Below are positions 7,082 through 13,623 of a DNA stretch of 13,623 nucleotides, in pieces. The notes below the pieces were generated by a model that made no database searches, had not been told where the DNA came from, and was given only the letters and a program-made list of their open reading frames with translations. Position numbers and translations under genes: made by a program. The first letter of the stretch is position 1. Each line of letters starts with the position of its first letter. This stretch comes from Caldifarciminota bacterium (GTDB taxonomy: Bacteria; Hydrothermota; Hydrothermia; B15-G9; WFZT01): the NCBI GenBank assembly GCA_026986235.1, contig JALSOY010000102.1:1-13623 (forward strand). The letters run 5' to 3'.

Positions 7082-8450
7082 AAAACTTTTTCCACACCGC
7101 CAGGGATTCGACCTTTTCAAGATTGAGTGAAAATTCAACAATTTTTTCTCTCGTGTCAGAGGAGAGGACTTTCTCGGTCAGAGAATTGAATTTTTCAATA
7201 AGTTCTCTGTCACTTAGAGGATTTTCAGGATCACCTTTTGGAAACATTGACCTCGATTCCACCACTATGCCCTTATCGAGAATAAACACCACTCTTGATG
7301 CCCACTTAAAAGGGTAGAGTACTGTGTATTCGTGATCTTCAAGAACCTCAATTTTGTCCATTAATTTTTGCAGTTCCGGATCCCTCAGATTTTCATCTGT
7401 AAATATTTCCGGGGTGATTTGACCTCTTAAAAGTAAGTAAGAGACGGTGAACTGAAGCGAAAACTTTGCCTGGTAAGGATTGACTGGATGTGGCTTATCC
7501 ACCAGGACTTTTGAGTCCCTGTAAGTAAAAATCTTAATCTTTTGAATTTTCTCCGGGTTAATGGTTTTGTAAACCTTTGAGACTGCGTCAAGAGCTGGAT
7601 GTGTATGTCTGCAGGAGGCAAAGAACTTGATGGATGTTTCGTTTATTTTGAAGCCATTACCGAGATTTTCTGTTATTTTTGAAATGTCGGGTTCTGAGGA
7701 CGATGCCCTGATAAAACCTTTCTCCCCTTCGAGAATGGTTTTTGCCCCTGTGAATCCTTTTCTGGCAAGAATAGCTGAGAGAGATCCGTTGAAGGCTGCT
7801 TTTGCCGTGTGGAGCTGTTTGGAATAAGCACCGTGTTTCAAAAATTCCCATACACCTGCCGCCTGAGTTCCTGCATTACCAAAGGAGTCGATCATCTGTT
7901 CAGTTGAACACCTGAATAAGTGACAGAGAGCAGCAGCGGCGCCGAATGTCCCTGCTGTGGCAGTAGTATGAAAAAATTTATAGTGTGCAGGTCCCAGAGC
8001 CTCGCCAACCCTTATTCCGGCTTCATAACCTGCAACGATGGCAGTGATCACTTCTTTTCCACCTATTCCGATGTCTTCAGCAAATGCCACAACGGGTGAA
8101 ATTATTGGAGATCCGGGATGTAGTATGGATGCCCTGTGGAGATCGTCCATTTCTACCACATGAGAGGAGGCTGCGTTAAGCATCCCGGCCCAGATGGGAT
8201 GAAATTTATCGTTGTTTTGAAAAACAGTTGAATTGCCTGAATTCCCAATACCTTTGACAATTTCGTAAAGGATTTTCACAGGCTTTGAGTCAATTCCAGC
8301 TATGGCAGAACCCACCCAGTCCAGAAAAAGTCTTTTCGTGTATTCCACCGTCCCCTTATCCAGCACACCATAATCCAGTTTTGAAAGGTATTCAGATAAA
8401 ATTCTTGTCTCTTCCATGTCAAAAATATTAAACCTGTAAAGATGTTCCAT
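7068..8450 (-). CDS. MmgE/PrpD family protein (2-methylcitrate dehydratase-like)
   Basis: A 460-residue MmgE/PrpD protein. Members include 2-methylcitrate dehydratase, cis-aconitate decarboxylase and other lyases or isomerases of small carboxylic acids, so the substrate is unassigned. Seen in order: LFLDWVGSAIAG near the N-terminus, NAASSHVVEMDDLHRASILHPG with the conserved Asp-Asp and His, HTTATAGTFGAAAALCHLF, the segment HTAKAAFNGSLSAILARKGF, LEGEKGF, and SCRHTHPALDAV at the domain 2 junction. Length is typical for the family. The start is uncertain: the ATG at 8450 and an ATG at 8417 (MEETRILSEYL, closer to the usual family start) both lack a Shine-Dalgarno site. There are no methylcitrate-cycle neighbours (prpB, prpC) in the window, so a propionate role is not supported by context. 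It diverges from the gatCAB operon. Confidence 0.88.
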   Translation of the reverse strand: MEHLYRFNIFDMEETRILSEYLSKLDYGVLDKGTVEYTKRLFLDWVGSAIAGIDSKPVKILYEIVKGIGNSGNSTVFQNNDKFHPIWAGMLNAASSHVVEMDDLHRASILHPGSPIISPVVAFAEDIGIGGKEVITAIVAGYEAGIRVGEALGPAHYKFFHTTATAGTFGAAAALCHLFRCSTEQMIDSFGNAGTQAAGVWEFLKHGAYSKQLHTAKAAFNGSLSAILARKGFTGAKTILEGEKGFIRASSSEPDISKITENLGNGFKINETSIKFFASCRHTHPALDAVSKVYKTINPEKIQKIKIFTYRDSKVLVDKPHPVNPYQAKFSLQFTVSYLLLRGQITPEIFTDENLRDPELQKLMDKIEVLEDHEYTVLYPFKWASRVVFILDKGIVVESRSMFPKGDPENPLSDRELIEKFNSLTEKVLSSDTREKIVEFSLNLEKVESLAVWKKFFREK

Positions 8451-8503
8451 CCAGTGTTGGTGATAGTAATTGATCTCATAATTTCATACATGACTTCCCG
8501 GAT

Positions 8504-8600
8504 CCTCTTTTTGAAGAAGTGGGATTTTTCTCCAAAATTCTCCTATGGCAAAATGAGGATCAAGGGGGATTCTCGAAGCCCCCTGGTAATAGGAGGACTA
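8504..8600. repeat. Decayed copies of the 36-nt hairpin repeat
   Basis: Three degraded units can be aligned by eye to the array at 3591-3780. The first, 8504-8538, is C/T-rich, then TTGAAGAAGTGGG, then the linker TCTCCAAAAT. The second, 8539-8578, is TCTCCTATGGCAAAATGAGGA followed by AAGGGGGATTCTCG. The third is 8579-8600, CCCCCTGGTAATAGGAGG. Hairpin arms are imperfect. The order hairpin then CTCCAAAAT linker matches the better array. The location is again a divergent gap, between the MmgE/PrpD gene and gatC. Confidence 0.6.
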
Positions 8601-8623
8601 TTCAAACACCCTCGATGAATTAC

Positions 8624-8652
8624 TTGCATAAGTATACGGTGTTTTTTATAAT
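8624..8652 (+). promoter_or_regulatory. Sigma70-type promoter for gatC-gatA-gatB-aspS
   Basis: TTGCAT (8624-8629), a 17-nt spacer, then a perfect TATAAT (8647-8652). Transcription would begin near 8659, giving a leader of about 50 nt. This is too short for a T-box, and no other leader structure was seen. GGAG (8698-8701) lies 8 nt before the gatC ATG. Confidence 0.7.
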
Positions 8653-8709
8653 TTTGAAGCTCGCTCTCCTTTAAAACCGGCCTTTAAATCAGTCCCCGGA
8701 GATTTCGTT

Positions 8710-8988
8710 ATGAAAAAGGTTGAACTTGTAAGGTATATTGAAAAACTGTCAGCCATTAAACTTACCTCCGACGAGGAGGAAAAATTTTCCAGGTATTTTG
8801 AAAGAGTTATTGATTATTTCAAAGTACTCAACGAGATGGAACTTGGCGAGGTAGAGCCCGTATTCTCTGCTCTACCAATGAAAAATGTCACCAGAGAGGA
8901 CAGAGCCGTTTCAAGGGACCCAGAAAAGATTGTGAAAAACGCACCGAAGTCTGAAGAAAATTACTTCAAGGTGCCGAAAACGATATGA
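8710..8988 (+). CDS. gatC: Asp/Glu-tRNA amidotransferase subunit C
   Basis: A 92-residue GatC, the small subunit that wraps around GatA and steadies its contact with GatB in the GatCAB amidotransferase. Family features are the N-terminal helix pair (LVRYIEKLSAIKL, then YFERVIDYFKVLNEM), the central PVFSALPMKNVTREDRAV block, and the C-terminal NAPKSEENYFKVPKTI. Length and order are normal. It is the first gene of the operon, with GGAG 8 nt before the ATG and a strong promoter upstream. Its TGA overlaps the gatA start by 4 nt (ATGA), implying coupled translation. Confidence 0.95.
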   Translation: MKKVELVRYIEKLSAIKLTSDEEEKFSRYFERVIDYFKVLNEMELGEVEPVFSALPMKNVTREDRAVSRDPEKIVKNAPKSEENYFKVPKTI

Positions 8989-10421
8989 AATTAGAAGATT
9001 TCAGCATCTTTGAGCTCTCATATCTCCTGAAAAAAAGGCAGATCAGAGCAGTCGAGATCGTGGAGCGTTATCTTAGTATAATAGAGGAGAAAAACTCCAA
9101 GCTTAACGCCTTTATATCAGTGAATGAAAGAGCGTTGGAAGAGGCAAAGAGGGTTGATGAGTCAATCTCCCGTGGTGAGGCGATACCCCCATATGCGGGA
9201 ATCCCCATTGCTGTAAAGGACAATATAAACATTAAGGGAATGGAGACCACATGCGCCTCAGAAATCCTGAAAGGGTATATTGCGACCTACGACGCCACAG
9301 CAGTTAGGAAACTGAGAGAGAAGGGATTTATTTTCATTGGTAAAACCAATATGGACGAGTTTGCAATGGGATCAAGCACTGAGTTTTCGAGTTTCGGACC
9401 CTCTCGGAATCCCCATGATCCTGAAAGGGTTGCAGGTGGCAGTAGTGGAGGATCTGCCGTAGCGGTTGCCTCCGGCATGGCACAGGCAGCCCTTGGTTCT
9501 GATACCGGTGGGTCTATAAGACTTCCTGCCTCTTTCTGTGGAGTTTATGGCCTTAAGCCAACTTATGGAAGGGTCTCAAGGTATGGGCTCGTCGCTTATG
9601 CCTCTTCTCTTGACCAAATAGGTCCAATTGCAAGGAATGTAGAAGATATTGCCATTTTACTTTCGGTAATCTCAGGCTGGGATGAAAATGACTCCACCAC
9701 ATCAACCATGCCCGTCTCTGACTTCTTTGAGTACATTTTCGAAAACCGTGACAGGGAAACTTACAGAATAGCTCTGCCTGAGGAATACTGGGGTGAAGGC
9801 CTGTCCATCGAAGTACGCAAGGTACTTGAAGAATTTCTCGGATTTCTGAAAATGAATCTTTTTAAAATAGAAAAAGTTTCACTTCCCCACACGAAGTATG
9901 CGATACCATCTTACTACATAATCGCAATGGCAGAAGCAAGTTCAAATCTGGGAAGGTTTGACGGCGTAAGATATGGTCGTAGAGTGGAAGGCAGGACATT
10001 TCGTGAAATGATCGAAAATACGAGGGGCGAATTCTTTGGTGAAGAGGTAAAGAGACGCGTCCTCCTCGGGACTTTTGTACTATCAGCAGGTTACTATGAG
10101 GATTATTACCTGAAGGCACAGAAGGCAAGAACTCTCATAATCAACGATTTTAAAAATATTTTCAGAGAGTACGATTTTGTGCTCGCCCCGACATCTCCCA
10201 CTTTACCCTTCAGAATCGGTGAAAAAATAGATGACCCTCTTAAAATGTATCTTTCGGATATTTACACAGTATCACCGAATCTTGCAGGGTTACCCGCTCT
10301 AAACATACCTGTGGGTTTCAGTAACGGTCTCCCGGTTGGGATCCAGCTCATTGGAAACTACTTCAGTGAAAACAGAATGTTAAAATTTGCCTATTTCGTG
10401 GAAAAGGAGTACAGTGGATGA
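8985..10421 (+). CDS. gatA: Asp/Glu-tRNA amidotransferase subunit A
   Basis: A 478-residue GatA, the amidase-signature subunit that releases ammonia from glutamine (or asparagine) and passes it to GatB. The Ser-cisSer-Lys triad is intact. Lys78 lies in IPIAVKDNI, Ser153 in AGGSSGGSAVAVASG, and nucleophile Ser177 in GSDTGGSIRLPASFCG. Each is offset by one from the known S. aureus numbering (79, 154, 178). The C-terminal block GLPALNIPVGFSNGLPVGIQ is also standard. The start overlaps gatC (ATGA) and the stop overlaps gatB (ATGA). Only a weak AAGGTG lies upstream, in keeping with translational coupling. Confidence 0.97.
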   Translation: MKLEDFSIFELSYLLKKRQIRAVEIVERYLSIIEEKNSKLNAFISVNERALEEAKRVDESISRGEAIPPYAGIPIAVKDNINIKGMETTCASEILKGYIATYDATAVRKLREKGFIFIGKTNMDEFAMGSSTEFSSFGPSRNPHDPERVAGGSSGGSAVAVASGMAQAALGSDTGGSIRLPASFCGVYGLKPTYGRVSRYGLVAYASSLDQIGPIARNVEDIAILLSVISGWDENDSTTSTMPVSDFFEYIFENRDRETYRIALPEEYWGEGLSIEVRKVLEEFLGFLKMNLFKIEKVSLPHTKYAIPSYYIIAMAEASSNLGRFDGVRYGRRVEGRTFREMIENTRGEFFGEEVKRRVLLGTFVLSAGYYEDYYLKAQKARTLIINDFKNIFREYDFVLAPTSPTLPFRIGEKIDDPLKMYLSDIYTVSPNLAGLPALNIPVGFSNGLPVGIQLIGNYFSENRMLKFAYFVEKEYSG

Positions 10422-11848
10422 TGGATGTCGTTATTGGTCTTGAGGTCCATGTCCAGCTTAAAACGAAATCCAAAATATTCTGTTCCTGCCCGGCTGATTA
10501 CACAAAAGACATCCCACCAAATACCCACATTTGTGAGGTATGCACGGGTCAGCCCGGCTCTTTACCGGTTTTTAACAAAAAAGTTCTGGAATATGGCGTT
10601 CTTCTGTCTCTCGCTACGGAGTCAAGAATAAGTAAATTAATAAGATTTGAGAGAAAAAACTATTTTTACCCTGACCTTCCAAAGTCTTATCAGATTTCAC
10701 AGTACAGGGCACCTCTTTCTTACGGAGGATTTATTGAACTTAAAAGTGGCAAAAGGATAAGACTCCAGAGGATTCACATGGAAGAGGATGCAGGGAAACT
10801 CGTTCATGTAGCAGGCGAAACTTTTATTGACTTCAACCGTGCAGGTGTCCCTCTGCTTGAGATCGTGACAGAACCAGACATTTCCTCACCAGACGAGGCA
10901 GTAGAGTTCCTCACCCTTCTCAGGGAAACCGTGAGGTATCTTGGAATTTCTGATGGGGACATGGAGGAGGGTTCTTTAAGATGCGATGCAAATATTTCTT
11001 TAAAACCTGAAGGTGAAGACAGGCTGGGGACCAAAGTGGAGATCAAGAACATAAACTCTTTCAAGTTTGTTAAAAGGGCACTTGAGTTTGAAATTAAAAG
11101 GCAAACAGAGGTTTTAAAGTCAGGTGGTAGAGTTATTCAGGAAACGAGGTTATTTAATGAGGCAAAAGGCACAACTGAGAGTATGAGAACGAAAGAGGAG
11201 GCCCACGATTATCGTTATTTCCCCGATCCTGATCTTGTTCCTATCGAAATTTCGCAGGAACTTATTGACAGGGTAAGCGAAGATCTGGTTGAGCTACCAT
11301 TGCAAAAATACTGGAGATTCAGGAAAGAATATGGGCTAAATGACGAGCGTGCAAGCATTTTGAAATCAGATTATTACATGGCAGAATTCTTTGAGAGAAC
11401 GGTAAAGTTTGTCGGAAACCCGGAAAAAGTTGCCAACTGGATGACTGTAGAAATCACGGGAATTTTAAGGAATGTAGGAAAAGAGCTGAAAGAAACCCCT
11501 TTGACACCTGAAAATTTTTCGTCTCTTTTAAAACTTCTTTTTGAGGGGAAAATCTCCCGTCCGGCTGCCAAGTCTGTTTTGAAAAGAGCCCTTGAGATAG
11601 GGGAAGATCCGATACAGCTTATTGAGAATGAGGGTCTTTTACAGTCCAGAGGGGATCTTTCCCCACTTATAGAAGAGATTTTGAGGTCTCACGCAGATCA
11701 GGTGAAAGATTACTGTAATGGCAGAAAAAAGATTATCTCATTTTTTATCGGTCAGGCAATGAAAATAACCAGGGGAAAGGCAGATCCTGTTGAGTTAAAG
11801 AAAATTTTTGAGGAGAAGCTGAAGGATGCCTGCAAGGGTCTGGATTGA
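10418..11848 (+). CDS. gatB: Asp/Glu-tRNA amidotransferase subunit B
   Basis: A 476-residue GatB. It binds misacylated Asp-tRNA(Asn) or Glu-tRNA(Gln), phosphorylates the side chain with ATP and amidates it using ammonia channelled from GatA. Seen: GLEVHVQL (residues 7-14), four zinc-type cysteines (Cys22, Cys24, Cys39, Cys42), FYPDLPKSYQISQY, HMEEDAGKLVH with metal and ATP-site acids, DFNRAGVPLLEIVTEPD, and the C-terminal YqeY-like tail ending in FFIGQAMKITRGKADP, which contacts tRNA. AGGAG (10405-10409) lies 8 nt before the first of two tandem ATG codons. The 3' end overlaps aspS by 23 nt. Confidence 0.97.
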   Translation: MMDVVIGLEVHVQLKTKSKIFCSCPADYTKDIPPNTHICEVCTGQPGSLPVFNKKVLEYGVLLSLATESRISKLIRFERKNYFYPDLPKSYQISQYRAPLSYGGFIELKSGKRIRLQRIHMEEDAGKLVHVAGETFIDFNRAGVPLLEIVTEPDISSPDEAVEFLTLLRETVRYLGISDGDMEEGSLRCDANISLKPEGEDRLGTKVEIKNINSFKFVKRALEFEIKRQTEVLKSGGRVIQETRLFNEAKGTTESMRTKEEAHDYRYFPDPDLVPIEISQELIDRVSEDLVELPLQKYWRFRKEYGLNDERASILKSDYYMAEFFERTVKFVGNPEKVANWMTVEITGILRNVGKELKETPLTPENFSSLLKLLFEGKISRPAAKSVLKRALEIGEDPIQLIENEGLLQSRGDLSPLIEEILRSHADQVKDYCNGRKKIISFFIGQAMKITRGKADPVELKKIFEEKLKDACKGLD

Positions 11849-13124
11849 AGACCTATGGAACTATGTCGGTAAAGAGGTTGTTGTGAGAGGCTGGATTCAC
11901 AGACTCAGGATCCTTGGAGGTATAAATTTTGCCCTTGTAAGGGACAGGAGTGGAGTTGTTCAGGTGGTGGATGAGAAGAAACTGCTTTCCGATTTCAGAC
12001 ATGAAAATGTTGTCGAGATAAACGGTGAGGTGATCGAGGAGAAGCGGGCTCCTGGAGGTATTGAGATCCGGCTGAAAGGTGTGAAGCTTCTTGGTGAGGT
12101 TTATTATGAGAGCCACCTGCCAGTACAGATTTACTCTGACAGAAGCGTGAGCCGACTAAAGCTGGAAACCCTTTTAAAATACAGAGTTCTGACACTGAGA
12201 AATCCACGGCAGAGGGCGATTTTTAAGGTGTTAAACACTGTGGTGGATGCCTTTAGAGAATACCTGAAAAATCTGAAGTTTACTGAAATTCACACTTCAA
12301 AGATTGTCGCATCGGCCACAGAAGGTGGCGCAGAGCTGTTCAAAATCGATTACTTCGGTAAAAAGGCTTTTCTTGCACAGTCTCCTCAGTTTTATAAACA
12401 GATTATGGTCGGAGTGTTTGAGAGGGTTTTCGAGGTGGGATATGTTTATCGAGCCGAAAAACACGATACGCCGAGACACTTGAACGAGTATCTTAGCCTT
12501 GATGTGGAGATAGGGTTTATCTCCGGTCTCGAAGATCTCCTTGAGCTGGAGACCGGGCTTTTGAAGCATATTTTTAAGAAAGTAAGGGAAGAGAACGAGG
12601 AAGAGCTGAAACTCTTTAATGCTCAGGTACCAGACATTGAGGAGATTCCCCGTCTTACCATAAAAGAAGTTACTGGGATTTTGAAAAGAGAATTTGGAAA
12701 ACCAATAATTGGCCTCGATCTCGATACCGAAGGTGAAAGACTTATAACCGATTATGTACGCAAAAGATGGGGATCCGAGCTTGTCTTTGTCACTCATTAC
12801 CCCTTGAGCAAACGGCCAATGTACACTTATCCGGATCCCTCAAATTCGGAACTCTCTTTGAGTTTTGATCTCATATTTCGTGGACTTGAAATCACCACAG
12901 GGGGACAGAGAATACACGATTACAGGATGCTCGTTGAAAAGATTGAGGAAAGGGGACTCAACCCCGATGATTTTTCTTATTATCTTGACGCCTTCAAATT
13001 TGGAATGCCTCCCCACGGTGGATTTGCTATCGGAGCGGAAAGACTCGTATCGAAAATTTTGAATCTGCCCAACATTAGGATGGCTTCGCTCTTTCCGAGG
13101 GACAGACACCACCTTTGTCCCTGA
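11826..13124 (+). CDS. aspS: Archaeal-type, probably non-discriminating aspartyl-tRNA synthetase (AspRS2)
   Basis: A 432-residue class IIb AspRS of the short archaeal type, without the GAD insertion of standard bacterial AspRS. An N-terminal OB-fold anticodon domain (about 1-100) is followed by the catalytic core. The core has ASATEGGAELF (162-172), LAQSPQFYKQ, motif 2 YRAEKHDTPRHLNEY, and motif 3 GFAIGAERL. In the anticodon domain, His25 (GWIHRL) aligns with Trp26 and Pro76 (KRAPGGIEI) with Lys85 of the discriminating Thermococcus enzyme. His and Pro at these sites mark enzymes that also charge tRNA(Asn), as described for Deinococcus AspRS2. Motif 1 reads EIHTSKI, with Ser158 where the family has Pro. 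AGGAG (11811-11815) is 10 nt before the ATG. As the last gene behind gatCAB it would supply Asp-tRNA(Asn) to the amidotransferase. Confidence 0.92.
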   Translation: MPARVWIEDLWNYVGKEVVVRGWIHRLRILGGINFALVRDRSGVVQVVDEKKLLSDFRHENVVEINGEVIEEKRAPGGIEIRLKGVKLLGEVYYESHLPVQIYSDRSVSRLKLETLLKYRVLTLRNPRQRAIFKVLNTVVDAFREYLKNLKFTEIHTSKIVASATEGGAELFKIDYFGKKAFLAQSPQFYKQIMVGVFERVFEVGYVYRAEKHDTPRHLNEYLSLDVEIGFISGLEDLLELETGLLKHIFKKVREENEEELKLFNAQVPDIEEIPRLTIKEVTGILKREFGKPIIGLDLDTEGERLITDYVRKRWGSELVFVTHYPLSKRPMYTYPDPSNSELSLSFDLIFRGLEITTGGQRIHDYRMLVEKIEERGLNPDDFSYYLDAFKFGMPPHGGFAIGAERLVSKILNLPNIRMASLFPRDRHHLCP

Positions 13125-13130
13125 GTCCTT

Positions 13131-13623
13131 TTACGCCAGGGGTAATTCATAAGAGAATACGAGGTGTATACCCTTATCTTTTATGTACTTTCTTATTTTC
13201 AACGGTGCCTGATAGGCAACCAATACCAGAAACTTTTCACCCGTAATATATCTGTCCAGCATTTTTACATAATTTAAAAACTTGTCAACATCCCGCTTTC
13301 TCATCTGGGACTTACATTCTCCAATGATTGTCACCCTTTTCCCGTCCACCTCTGCTTTGCCGAAAATATTAAGCTCTATCTCTTTGCCGTCAGGTGTTTC
13401 AAGTACATCCCTCCTTAACGGTTCGACAATTTCCATGTTAAATCTCTCTTTTAAAATCGCCGGCAAACCTTTGATAGCTCTGTCTTCCAGCACATACCCG
13501 AATGCGTTGGAAAGGCCACCAAGATGCTGCCTCGTTTTTTGATGCTCTCCAATTAACTTCTCAAGCCGTTGTTCAGTTTTTTTCTGAGCTTCAGCGAGTT
13601 CTTCGACTTTTTGGGTGAGACTG
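13131..13623 (-). CDS. Coiled-coil protein with PD-(D/E)XK nuclease-like domain (DUF3782-like), 5' end outside window
   Basis: The frame is open on the minus strand from 13622 to the stop at 13131, so the gene runs off the right edge. A GTG at 13493 is internal. The visible N-terminal part is a charged heptad-like coiled coil (VEELAEAQKKTEQRLEKL), then GGLSNAFGYVLEDRAIKGLP, the usual junction into the C-terminal domain. That domain shows EIELNIFG, a second strand, and IIGECKSQ with a Glu-x-Lys pair (codons 13311-13319), consistent with a PD-(D/E)XK fold where Glu replaces the first Asp. The family assignment to DUF3782-type proteins is from memory of this layout. Cellular role is unknown, with DNA or RNA cleavage or binding inferred only from the fold. 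It ends 6 nt from the aspS stop, tail to tail. Confidence 0.75.
   Translation of the reverse strand, partial: SLTQKVEELAEAQKKTEQRLEKLIGEHQKTRQHLGGLSNAFGYVLEDRAIKGLPAILKERFNMEIVEPLRRDVLETPDGKEIELNIFGKAEVDGKRVTIIGECKSQMRKRDVDKFLNYVKMLDRYITGEKFLVLVAYQAPLKIRKYIKDKGIHLVFSYELPLA

Noticed and set aside
8451..8503. Promoter for the MmgE/PrpD gene
   Set aside because: Only a TACTAT-like -10 with no credible -35 could be found on the minus strand, too weak to list.
8653..8709. T-box or other riboswitch upstream of the tRNA-amidation operon
   Set aside because: The leader after the predicted transcription start is only about 50 nt and shows no T-box sequence or terminator hairpin.
12297..12797. 166-residue open frame antisense to aspS
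   Set aside because: It lies wholly inside a confidently identified synthetase gene, has no recognisable family features, and is explained by codon structure of the sense gene.

Overview
The window looks like chromosomal DNA of a bacterium, not an archaeon. It carries a bacterial-style gatCAB operon with Shine-Dalgarno sites, a near-consensus sigma70-type promoter and mostly ATG starts. The lean gene packing, the frequent AGA/AGG arginine codons, a GH57 glycosidase, a hydrogenase maturation factor (HypE) and an archaeal-type aspartyl-tRNA synthetase together suggest an anaerobic, possibly thermophilic lineage. A Thermotogota-like group or a candidate phylum such as WOR-3/Hydrothermota would fit, but that placement is an inference of low confidence. 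No rRNA, tRNA, transposase, phage gene or CRISPR array was seen.

Layout. From the left edge to 1535 (+) lies the C-terminal part of a GH57 alpha-amylase/alpha-mannosidase-like enzyme, cut by the window. Its 3' end overlaps, tail to tail, a Gfo/Idh/MocA oxidoreductase (1526-2503, -). Upstream of that, on the same strand, is hypE (2552-3556, -). hypE contains a perfect 19-bp inverted repeat with a 3-nt loop inside a conserved part of the coding region. The divergent gap 3557-3913 holds a tandem array of hairpin-bearing units of about 36 nt. Next comes a large exported-looking protein (3914-7081, +) with FG-GAP/VCBS-like calcium motifs and a transglutaminase-like domain. It overlaps, again tail to tail, a MmgE/PrpD-family gene (7068-8450, -). 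The second divergent gap (8451-8709) holds decayed copies of the same repeat plus a near-consensus promoter facing right.

That promoter drives gatC-gatA-gatB-aspS (8710-13124), joined by 4-nt, 4-nt and 23-nt overlaps. The operon reads as a complete indirect route to Asn-tRNA(Asn). A relaxed-specificity AspRS, with His25 and Pro76 at the two anticodon-domain positions linked to tRNA(Asn) acceptance, would make Asp-tRNA(Asn), and GatCAB would amidate it. The window closes with the C-terminal part of a coiled-coil protein with a PD-(D/E)XK-nuclease-like domain (13131 to the right edge, -).

The best leads are the palindrome in hypE, the two related repeat arrays in divergent promoter gaps, the self-contained tRNA-dependent Asn operon whose AspRS lacks the usual motif-1 proline, and the transglutaminase/FG-GAP exported protein. 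I saw no clearly new defence or mobile system.
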